A stretch of 6,326 nt of DNA from Trueperaceae bacterium. GTDB taxonomy: Bacteria; Deinococcota; Deinococci; Deinococcales; Trueperaceae. This document shows positions 1-5,587 of the stretch, piece after piece (the stretch's first letter is position 1; each line of letters begins with the position of its first letter). The position numbers and the translations under genes are program-made. The notes under the pieces were generated by a model. The model made no database searches and was not told where the DNA came from. It worked only from the letters and a program-made list of their open reading frames with translations. The stretch lies in the NCBI GenBank assembly GCA_007122815.1, contig SKSV01000378.1:1-6326 (forward strand), read 5' to 3'.

Positions 1-120
1 GGCGTGCTGGAGGTGGATCGCCTGATAAGCGAGAGGCGCCCCTACATCGAGGCGCCTTCGCTCTACGAGCAGCTGCAGCGCGACCGCTCGGAGGTCATGG
101 GAGCTGTCTTGCTCTGGTGA
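1..120 (+). CDS. C-terminal end of an unidentified protein (partial)
   Basis: Frame 1 is open from the window edge to TGA at 118-120. It encodes 39 residues that begin GVLEVDRLISERRPYIEAPS and end MGAVLLW. Third codon positions are mostly G or C, and the segment looks like amphipathic helix rich in Arg, Glu and Leu, so it is probably the true end of a gene whose start lies outside the window. No catalytic motif or family signature is visible and I do not recognise it. It converges with the minus-strand membrane gene, and only 11 bases separate the two stop codons. Its last codons form the left arm of a long inverted repeat. Confidence 0.6.
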   Translation, partial: GVLEVDRLISERRPYIEAPSLYEQLQRDRSEVMGAVLLW

Positions 121-163
121 GCCGCGCTGCCTCAACCCGGGGCATCAGTGGGCTCACCGGAGT
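111..163. terminator. Long hairpin between convergent genes, possible bidirectional terminator
   Basis: Bases 111-123 pair with 151-163 over 13 positions. The core GGTGAGCC (116-123) and GGCTCACC (151-158) is perfect, and two outer positions need G-U wobble. After a one-base bulge at 124, 125-129 pair with 146-150 (one wobble), leaving a 16-base loop. The structure covers the stop codon of the plus-strand gene and the 3' end of the minus-strand gene, where a shared terminator would be expected. No T-tract follows on either strand, so classical intrinsic termination is unproven. Confidence 0.4.
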
Positions 164-833
164 TCGGTCCTCCAGAAGGCGGATCGGCAGGGGGCGCAGC
201 CGCGAAGGCGGCCCGAGCGGCATCCGGGCGCAGCAGCATCCAGGCGCCGATCACTATCAGCAGGACCGGAAGGGCCCAGCTGCCGCCGGTGAGCGGCCCA
301 ACCACTGCCAGCACCGCGAGGACGGCGGCGGGGATGACGGCCCAGCCCTGGGCATGCCGCGGCAGGCGCGTGAGCACGAAGAAGGTGGCGGCTAGGCCGA
401 GCAGGAACACGGAGCCACCGCCGCCGGCACTGCGGCCCATGCCATCGACGAGGGCCGTGGCCGCCAGCGAGAAGAGGGTGCCGGCGGGGATCACGGCCCA
501 CCACTGGTCGGGGTTCTCGCGGTACACGAAGGCGAACACGAGCCCGATCGAGGCCAGGAAAGCGAAGCCGCCTAGCGAACCTGGTGCGATCGCGGCGATC
601 GCGAGGCCGGCAAGCGGATAGACGGCCAGGCGCCACCGCCGCGAACCGGTCTGGCGTGCCTGGTGATGCGCGAAGTACGCGATCCCGCCGAACAGCACGG
701 CCCCCGGCAGACCGCCAAGGCCCCCGAACCATCCGAGCGCGCTGAAGAGACCGAGAACACCGAGGCCGATCAGGACGAGGCCGGGCACGAGGCGCCGCCG
801 GTCGATGCTGTCGAGGTCGAAGCTGAAGGACAT
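132..833 (-). CDS. Polytopic membrane protein, LiaI/LiaF-TM-like, divergent from the two-component operon
   Basis: This gene encodes 233 residues. The start (MSFSFDLDSI) is chosen because a perfect AAGGAGGT ribosome binding site (complement of 839-846) lies five bases upstream; the frame stays open further upstream only as antisense of the regulator gene. A charged N-terminus precedes seven or eight hydrophobic segments at about 16-36, 42-56, 68-84, 86-103, 112-130, 139-156, 163-181 and 186-202. A Pro/Gly/Ala-rich, probably cytoplasmic tail follows (204-233). The motif WAVIPA occurs twice (112-117 and 164-169). The last helix (ALPVLLIVIGAWMLL) resembles LiaI/LiaF transmembrane regions. There are no lysines and no enzymatic motifs. 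The protein is a colinear homologue of the product at 3201-3815. The divergent position next to the regulator gene suggests it is a target or accessory of that two-component system. This role is inference. Confidence 0.85.
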   Translation of the reverse strand: MSFSFDLDSIDRRRLVPGLVLIGLGVLGLFSALGWFGGLGGLPGAVLFGGIAYFAHHQARQTGSRRWRLAVYPLAGLAIAAIAPGSLGGFAFLASIGLVFAFVYRENPDQWWAVIPAGTLFSLAATALVDGMGRSAGGGGSVFLLGLAATFFVLTRLPRHAQGWAVIPAAVLAVLAVVGPLTGGSWALPVLLIVIGAWMLLRPDAARAAFAAAPPADPPSGGPNSGEPTDAPG

Positions 834-995
834 GGTGGACCTCCTTGATGGTCGGCACCAGGTTAGTTCCGGGGGCGGTTCGGGCACATCGGCCACCGGG
901 CGGTCGACTGACCCGTACCGACGGTGGAGTTCGTCTCCCCCATCCGGCGGAGGCGGCCGCTCCCGCGGTGCGGGTAGGCTGGCACGGGAGACCCG
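834..995. promoter_or_regulatory. Divergent intergenic region with operator-like repeats
   Basis: These 162 bases separate the membrane gene from the response regulator gene and must hold both promoters. On the minus strand, TAACCT (complement of 860-865) is a possible -10 hexamer that would give a leader of about 20 bases containing the ribosome binding site, but no convincing -35 is visible. Small dyads occur mid-region: GGTC-GACT-GACC at 902-913 and CCGT-ACCG-ACGG at 913-924. A separated inverted repeat, GTCTCCC (933-939) and GGGAGAC (986-992), includes the regulator's ribosome binding site in its right arm. Regulatory function is inferred from position only. Confidence 0.45.
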
Positions 996-1667
996 ATGGA
1001 CCCCGAAGCCGACCGAACCGCGAAGGTGCGCGTGCTGCTCGTCGACGACCACACGGTCGTGCGTCGCGGGTTGAGGCTCGTGTTCGAGCTCGAGGACGAT
1101 CTCGAAGTCGTCGGAGAGGCCTCCGACGGCCAAGAGGCCTTGGCCCGGGTGGCGGAGCTGCGACCGGACGTGGTCGTTATGGACCTGCTGATGCCCGTCA
1201 TGAACGGGGTGGAAGCCACCCGGGCCATCCGAGCCGCCTACCCGGAGGTCGAGGTCGTCGCGCTGACGTCGGTGCTCGAGGACCGTATGGTCGTCGACGC
1301 TGTCGAGGCTGGCGCCGCCGGCTACCTGCTCAAGGAGACCAGACCCGACGACCTGTTCGAGGCGGTGCGCGCGGCTGCACGCGGCGAGGTGCGCCTCGAC
1401 CCGCGCGCCCAAGCGCGGCTGATGCGTGAGTTGCGACGCCCGGTCCCATCAGCTCCCGCCTTCGAGACGCTCACCGAGCGGGAACGGGAGGTCCTCGAGC
1501 AGCTCGCGCACGGCGCTACCAACAAGGGGATCGCGCGTGCGCTGGGCGTCGGGGAGGCCACGGTCAAGAGCCACGTCTCGGCGGTCCTCGCCAAGCTCGG
1601 CCTCAAGAGCCGCACGCAAGCCGCACTCCACGCCCTGCGAGAGGGGTGGGTGACGCGTGAGCCATGA
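996..1667 (+). CDS. NarL/LiaR-family response regulator
   Basis: This DNA-binding response regulator has 223 residues, the usual length for NarL/FixJ proteins. The receiver domain covers about residues 11-127. It has the acidic pair D17-D18, phospho-acceptor D63 in the VVVMD-LLMP context, switch residue T91 (ALTS) and conserved K113 (GYLLK). A linker leads to a LuxR-type helix-turn-helix at about 159-215, starting LTEREREVLEQLAHGATNKG and continuing with VKSHVSAVLAKLGLKSRTQA. The ATG has GGGAG five bases upstream. The gene ends 11 bases inside the following kinase gene, so the two are almost certainly co-translated and form a cognate pair. Phosphorylation by that kinase should promote dimerisation and DNA binding, possibly in the divergent region upstream. 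All key residues are intact. The target genes are not known, so no gene symbol is assigned. Confidence 0.96.
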   Translation: MDPEADRTAKVRVLLVDDHTVVRRGLRLVFELEDDLEVVGEASDGQEALARVAELRPDVVVMDLLMPVMNGVEATRAIRAAYPEVEVVALTSVLEDRMVVDAVEAGAAGYLLKETRPDDLFEAVRAAARGEVRLDPRAQARLMRELRRPVPSAPAFETLTEREREVLEQLAHGATNKGIARALGVGEATVKSHVSAVLAKLGLKSRTQAALHALREGWVTREP

Positions 1668-3204
1668 GGAGACCCCCGCGACCGTCCCCCTGCTGCAGCG
1701 GCTGTCGACACGCCTGACGCTCCTGCTCCTGACGGTCGTGGCGGTGCTCGCAGGCGCCACCGCGGTGTTGCTTTGGCGCGGTCTCGACGCGCTCCTCCTC
1801 GCCCCGGACGGTACCGGCGCCGTGCTGGCCGACGTCGACCCGGAGGCGGTCGGCGCGGTGGTGCGCGGAACGCTGATCAACCTCGCGGTGGTGGTCGCGG
1901 TGACGGTGCTCGCCGCGGTGGCCTTCTCCCGAGCCCTCCTCGCTGAACCGATCAGCCAGCTCACCGACGCCACCAGGGCGCTGGCGGCCGGCCAGCGCGG
2001 GGTGCGCCTGCCAGTGCGGGACCGCTCCGAACTGGGTGAGCTGGCCACCGCCTTCAACGCCATGGCCGACGCGCTCACGGAGGCGCGGGAGAGCCTCGAG
2101 GCACGCGTCACGGCGCGCACGGCGGAGCTGCGCGCGCTGCTCGAGCTATCCAACACCATCGCCGTGACCACGGAGCTGCAGCCGCTGCTCGCGGCGGTGC
2201 TGGATCGCCTGGACGCGGCAGGCGCCACGGCGGGCGCCGAGGTGTGGGAGCTCGGGCCGGACGGCGCGTGGGCGCGCCTGGTTGCGCGCGGAGAGCGTCT
2301 GCCGGAGGTGCCGCCGCAGGACGTCGGAACGGAGCCCGAACCCGTCAGCGGCGAGCTACTGACGCTGCCGCTGCGTGTGCGCGACGCCACCGTGGGCCTG
2401 TTGCGCGCCCGTGCTCGCGAGGGTGCGAGCTGGGACACGGAGCGCTTGGAGTGGGCGGTGGGAGTGGCCGCACAGGCAGCGGTGGCGATCGAGAACGCGC
2501 GCCTGTACGAGCGTGCCCGCGACGAGGCCACCGACGAAGCGCGCCGCCACCTGGCGCGCGAGCTGCACGACTCCGTCAGCCAGGCGATCTACGCGATCGT
2601 GCTCACCACCCACGCCGCCCAGCGGCGCGCCGGCCGCGATCCGGCCCGGGCGCATGAGGCGCTCGACACGGTGATCGAGCTGGCCGAGGCGGCGCTGGCC
2701 GAGATGCGCGCGTTGATATTCGAGCTGCGTCCTGAAGTGCTGGCGGACGTCGGGCTCGTCGGCGCCCTACATCGCCAGCTCGATGGCTTGGAGCTCAGAC
2801 ACGGCCTCGCGACCGAACGCGACCTCCCCGACGAGCCGGGCCTGCCGTTCGCGAGCAAGCAGGTGCTGCTGCGGGTAGTCCAGGAGGCGCTGCACAACGT
2901 CGTCAAACACGCCCGCGCCAGCCGCGTGCGGGTGAGCGCCTGGTCTGGTCAGGGCCGGTTGCACGTGAAGGTGGCCGACGACGGTGTCGGCTTCGATCCG
3001 GAAGCCTCCTTCCCCGGTCACCTGGGCCACACCTCGATGCGCGAGCGTCTCGCGGCCCTCGGCGGGCACCTGCAGCTCGCCAGCAAACCCGGCGAGGGCA
3101 CCACCGTAGAGTTGGACGTCCCCCTCGCCCTAGGAGACGAGTCGCTACCGGCAGGAGACCGGTCTCGGGCCGCAGCCGCACAGGACCCTGGGGGGCGCTC
3201 GTGA
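1657..3204 (+). CDS. Sensor histidine kinase, HAMP-GAF-HisKA_3-HATPase (NarX/LiaS type)
   Basis: This is a 515-residue membrane kinase. Helix 1 (about 20-40) and helix 2 (about 72-92) enclose an extracytoplasmic loop of only about 30 residues. A HAMP domain follows at 93-146, with P98 and the DRSELGELATAFNAM segment at 122-136. After a coiled coil comes a GAF-like domain (about 160-285, ending AVAIENARLYE). The HisKA_3 region carries the phospho-acceptor H304 in RELHDSVSQ. The ATPase domain has the N box with N414 (QEALHNVVKHA), the DDGVGFD box at 441-447, SMRERLAALGG from 460, and GEGTTVELDVP from 479. All catalytic motifs are intact, and a Ser/Ala/Gly-rich tail ends the protein. The GTG start overlaps the regulator gene by 11 bases, with GAGGGG upstream at 1641-1646. 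The stop shares GTGA with the next gene. The short loop argues for sensing within the membrane, through a partner protein, or through the GAF domain. The ligand is unknown. Confidence 0.95.
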   Translation: MSHEETPATVPLLQRLSTRLTLLLLTVVAVLAGATAVLLWRGLDALLLAPDGTGAVLADVDPEAVGAVVRGTLINLAVVVAVTVLAAVAFSRALLAEPISQLTDATRALAAGQRGVRLPVRDRSELGELATAFNAMADALTEARESLEARVTARTAELRALLELSNTIAVTTELQPLLAAVLDRLDAAGATAGAEVWELGPDGAWARLVARGERLPEVPPQDVGTEPEPVSGELLTLPLRVRDATVGLLRARAREGASWDTERLEWAVGVAAQAAVAIENARLYERARDEATDEARRHLARELHDSVSQAIYAIVLTTHAAQRRAGRDPARAHEALDTVIELAEAALAEMRALIFELRPEVLADVGLVGALHRQLDGLELRHGLATERDLPDEPGLPFASKQVLLRVVQEALHNVVKHARASRVRVSAWSGQGRLHVKVADDGVGFDPEASFPGHLGHTSMRERLAALGGHLQLASKPGEGTTVELDVPLALGDESLPAGDRSRAAAAQDPGGRS

Positions 3205-3815
3205 ACCGCCACCAGATGGCAGGTGCGGTGCTGCTCTTGGCCGGCGTGGTGATGCTGCTCGGCGGCCGCGGGGTCGTCGGTATGGCGGCGGAGATGGTCT
3301 GGCTCGCCGCGTTGGCCGTGGTAGCGGTGTTCGCCTGGCGAATGCTGTCGTCGCGCTCCATGCTGTGGCTGCGCATCGCGGTGCACGCGGCGTTGACCAT
3401 CACCGCGGCGGCGACCACTACGCAGCTCTCGGGCCCCGCCTTCCTCGGCTTCGCCGCCTTCGCCTTCTGGTTGGTCTACCGCACGCCGTCCCGCAAGCAG
3501 CCGGTGACCGGATGGGCGATCATCCCCGCCGGTGTGCTGACCACCTTGGCGACCGTCGCGGCGGTCGACAGCTTCCGTCCTCGCTGGGATGGAGGCGCGG
3601 TCTTCCTTCTCGGCATGACCGCCACGTTCACAGTGATCTACCTGCTACCGCCCGAGCGCGGGGGCGGTCGCTGGGCGCTCTGGCCCGCGCTCGCTTGGGC
3701 GCTCTTGACGGTGCTGGTGAACGACCCCACCGGCGCCTTCACACGCTGGTGGTTGCCGCTCACCCTCATCGGGATCGGCGTCGCGCTCCTTGGGTGGGCG
3801 CGCCGGAGGCGCTGA
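3201..3815 (+). CDS. Polytopic membrane protein coupled to the histidine kinase; homologue of the 132-833 product
   Basis: This gene encodes 204 residues. The GTG start overlaps the kinase stop in GTGA, and a GGGGGG tract at 3190-3195 precedes it, so translation is probably coupled to the kinase. Hydrophobic segments lie at about 6-21, 25-47, 55-75, 78-93, 104-122, 132-149, 157-173 and 183-199, and the protein ends in a run of arginines. Shared with the divergent protein, in the same order, are LVYR (91-94), WAIIPAG (105-111), GGAVFLLGMTATF (131-143) and a final LPLTLIGIGVALL helix. A second, weaker WALWPA lies at 158-163, which indicates an internal duplication. No enzymatic motif is visible. 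Position and topology suggest a membrane partner or inhibitor of the kinase, analogous to LiaF in LiaFSR systems. This is inference; LiaF's C-terminal soluble domain is absent. Confidence 0.88.
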   Translation: MNRHQMAGAVLLLAGVVMLLGGRGVVGMAAEMVWLAALAVVAVFAWRMLSSRSMLWLRIAVHAALTITAAATTTQLSGPAFLGFAAFAFWLVYRTPSRKQPVTGWAIIPAGVLTTLATVAAVDSFRPRWDGGAVFLLGMTATFTVIYLLPPERGGGRWALWPALAWALLTVLVNDPTGAFTRWWLPLTLIGIGVALLGWARRRR

Positions 3816-3858
3816 GAGGCGGAAGCGCGCTCAGCCAGCGGCGGCAGTAGCGGCTGCC
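3811..3858 (+). terminator. Two consecutive hairpins at the end of the two-component operon
   Basis: GCTGAG (3811-3816) pairs with CTCAGC (3830-3835) across a 13-base loop, beginning in the last codon of the membrane gene. Immediately after, GGCAG (3843-3847) pairs with CTGCC (3854-3858) around TAGCGG. Both are GC-rich and sit where operon transcription should end. No T-tract follows, so termination here is a weak inference. Confidence 0.3.
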
Positions 3859-4042
3859 AGCCGGGACCTTCGCACCTTGACAAGCCCTCGTCGAGCCGAC
3901 ACGCTCGCCGCGGCGCGGCTGCCCCGAGTAACGCCGCCGGCGCGAGCATAGTTTCGCACCGAGTTATGGGCCCGCTCCGGACCGCACGGCGGTCACGCGG
4001 CTGCCCACTGGCGTCGACGCGCGTCTCGTGGGGAGGTGTTCG
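3859..4042 (+). promoter_or_regulatory. Non-coding spacer upstream of the S41 gene, with a TTGACA box
   Basis: No convincing gene is visible here; open frames in this stretch are antisense or off-frame extensions of neighbouring genes. A perfect TTGACA lies at 3877-3882, but the hexamer 17 bases further (CACGCT) is a poor -10. CATAGT at 3947-3952 could be a -10 but lacks a matching -35. A strong GGGGAGGT (4030-4037) closes the region and serves the short ORF at 4043. The region probably holds the promoter of the S41 transcript, but I cannot place it securely. Confidence 0.25.
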
Positions 4043-4135
4043 ATGTCCCATAGCTTCGACGATGCCGCTCGCACCGCGTGCCCTTCGCCCGCGGAACCGG
4101 TTACGACCTTCTCGTGGCCACCGAGTTCGAGCTGA
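4043..4135 (+). CDS. Possible 30-residue leader ORF overlapping the S41 gene start
   Basis: An ATG with GGGGAGGT five bases upstream has the best ribosome binding site in this part of the window. It opens a 30-codon frame starting MSHSFDDAART and rich in Ser and Pro near its end, stopping at TGA 4133-4135. It lies in a different frame from the S41 gene and overlaps its N-terminal coding region. Neither candidate GTG start of the S41 gene has a recognisable ribosome binding site, so translation of this ORF could deliver ribosomes to that start. Alternatives are that the peptide itself has no function, or that a base was lost or gained and this is the real N-terminus. No homologue is recognised. 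Confidence 0.4.
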   Translation: MSHSFDDAARTACPSPAEPVTTFSWPPSSS

Positions 4136-5424
4136 GACCGGCTCGCCGGGGGTCGCGGCGACGCTGGGCACCCATCGCGGTCCTCTTCATCGTGCTCCTC
4201 GGACTCGCCGCGGTCACGTACCTCGGCGGGCCCCGCCGGACCGTCTGGTGGATCGGACGGGTCGTCGTGCAACCGACCCGGCCCCCCGAACCTGCCGAAA
4301 CACCTGGCGAGCGTTGGCTGCAGGACCTCGAGTACCTGCGCACGAACCTCTATCGCCTTCACGCCAACGCCTTCCACACCACGCCGCGCGACGACTTCGA
4401 GCGCGCCTTCGAGGAGGCGCGAGACCGTCTCTCGAACGCCACCGACGCCGAAGCGTGGCTCGAGGTAATGCTCCTCCTCACGCTCGTGGGTGACGGGCAC
4501 ACGGCGACATGGTCTCACCTAGATTCCTGGCCGAACTACCCTCTGCGCATAGCCCTCGTCGGCGGCTCGTGGTCGGTCATCGGCGCCGGCCTCGAACACA
4601 GGGACCTCCTGGCCACAGAGGTCATCGCCTTGGACGACACACCCATCGGCGACGCCGTGGAGCGATTGAGACAGTACGTGTCGGCGGACTCCGAGGCGGA
4701 CCACGATGCGCGTGTCGCGCGTCTACTCACCAGCGGCGAGCTCACGCACGCGGCCGGGCTACAGAGCACCCCAGAGATGGGGCGCTTCACGCTCAGGCTG
4801 CCCGACGGCACGTTGATCGACCGCGAGCTCGAGGCGACCCAGCCCGGCAGCCCGATGGTCCTGGTCACATCCAACCTGCTCTCTAGCCAACACCCGCAGA
4901 TCGACCATTGGGTCGAGTGGATGCCAGACCTAGGGGCGATCTACCTCCGCTACCGCCGCTGTCGCGACCGCAATGGCTTCGGCGAGGTTTCGGGACGCGC
5001 GCTGGATCTCCTCGGAGCACACCCCGAGGCCCCGCTCGTGATCGACCTGCGTGGCAACGGAGGCGGCGACTCGAGCGTCATCGCCCCCCTGCTCCGCGGC
5101 CTGCGCGAACGCGCCGCTGGCGAGCGCACCGTCGCGCTGATCGACGTCGGCACCGCCAGCAGCGCGACCAGGAACGCGCTCGAGCTCCGCGGCCTCGGTG
5201 CGACTCTCGTCGGCGAGCCGACCGCCGACGCTCTCGCCGGTTGGGGTGAGATCCGGGACTTCACGCTCCCCAACTCCGGCATCAGGGTCTGGGTATCCAC
5301 CTTCTCCTTCGGGGGCGACCCCGACCCCGTGGAGCCCGATATGCGGGTTGCACCGACGGCCACCGCCTGGCTCGCGGGTGAGGACCCCGTGCTCGCCGCG
5401 GCGCTGCGAGCACCCCTCAGATGA
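4078..5424 (+). CDS. Membrane-anchored S41-family (C-terminal-processing / tricorn-like) protease-like protein
   Basis: This gene encodes 448 residues from GTG 4078; GTG 4114 (residue 13) would give 436 and a more natural N-terminus, MATEFELRPARR. Neither start has a ribosome binding site. An Arg-rich stretch and one hydrophobic helix (about 30-49) predict a signal anchor with the catalytic part outside the membrane. An N-terminal helical region leads to LVGDGHTATW (137-145). The S41 core contains LVIDLRGNGGGDS (320-331), a VGTASSATRNALELRG nucleophile segment with S361 or S362, LVGEPTADALAGWGE (377-390), and a C-terminal LPNSGIRVWVSTFSF-PD-DPVL pattern. This matches S41 proteins that carry TFSSA-type nucleophile motifs. 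The whole protein has no lysine, so a CtpA-type Ser-Lys dyad is impossible. H141 of DGHT may act as base, as His does in tricorn. No PDZ domain is evident. The substrate is unknown. Confidence 0.87.
   Translation: MPFARGTGYDLLVATEFELRPARRGSRRRWAPIAVLFIVLLGLAAVTYLGGPRRTVWWIGRVVVQPTRPPEPAETPGERWLQDLEYLRTNLYRLHANAFHTTPRDDFERAFEEARDRLSNATDAEAWLEVMLLLTLVGDGHTATWSHLDSWPNYPLRIALVGGSWSVIGAGLEHRDLLATEVIALDDTPIGDAVERLRQYVSADSEADHDARVARLLTSGELTHAAGLQSTPEMGRFTLRLPDGTLIDRELEATQPGSPMVLVTSNLLSSQHPQIDHWVEWMPDLGAIYLRYRRCRDRNGFGEVSGRALDLLGAHPEAPLVIDLRGNGGGDSSVIAPLLRGLRERAAGERTVALIDVGTASSATRNALELRGLGATLVGEPTADALAGWGEIRDFTLPNSGIRVWVSTFSFGGDPDPVEPDMRVAPTATAWLAGEDPVLAAALRAPLR
5389..5413 (+). terminator. 8-bp perfect hairpin at the 3' end of the S41 gene
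   Basis: GTGCTCGC (5389-5396) and GCGAGCAC (5406-5413) form a perfect GC-rich stem with a nine-base loop, ending nine bases before the TGA stop. It could act in transcription termination or mRNA 3'-end stability, but it is inside coding sequence and no T-tract follows. Confidence 0.25.
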
Positions 5425-5587
5425 TGCCCGAGCATCCAGCGGATGGGTTGGCCTCCGGGTGCGGGCGCCACTCAAGAGCTCCGCCTCGCTGATCGCCGTC
5501 AAGGTACAGCGCGGTATGCCCGCCTGCGGCTGGACCAGCTCGTCGCAGTGGCGGACTACGTCGAGCACCGTGCTCTTCGCCCGCTCG
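5425..5587 (-). pseudogene. Possible decayed minus-strand coding remnant
   Basis: Between the S41 stop and the end of the next minus-strand gene, minus-strand reading shows two coding-like pieces in different frames. Upstream (about 5592-5510) one frame reads NERAKSTVLDVVRHCDELVQ with high G/C at third positions. Then another frame reads ALYLDGDQRGGALEWRPHPE and stops at TGA close to 5424. A single frameshift joins them. There is no good start or ribosome binding site. This could be the remains of a gene, the frameshifted tail of the gene at 5588-6061, or chance in high-GC DNA. Confidence 0.22.

Noticed and set aside
975..980. TAGGCT as -10 of the regulator promoter
   Set aside because: The transcript would start at or inside the ribosome binding site and no -35 is present at the right distance.
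834..1412. Upstream in-frame extension of the minus-strand membrane gene to 1412
   Set aside because: It is antisense to the response regulator, reads as low-complexity shadow sequence, and a perfect ribosome binding site marks the start at 833.
1449..2531. 360-residue open frame on the minus strand
   Set aside because: It is very rich in Ser, Arg and Ala and lies antisense to the histidine kinase, whose catalytic motifs are all intact.
3638..4171. Minus-strand open frame across the spacer after the operon
   Set aside because: It overlaps two well-supported plus-strand genes, has Arg/Pro-rich shadow composition and no convincing ribosome binding site.
3966..4493. Plus-strand ATG frame overlapping the S41 gene start
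   Set aside because: Arg/Pro-rich translation typical of an off-frame shadow; no ribosome binding site; it conflicts with the S41 frame.
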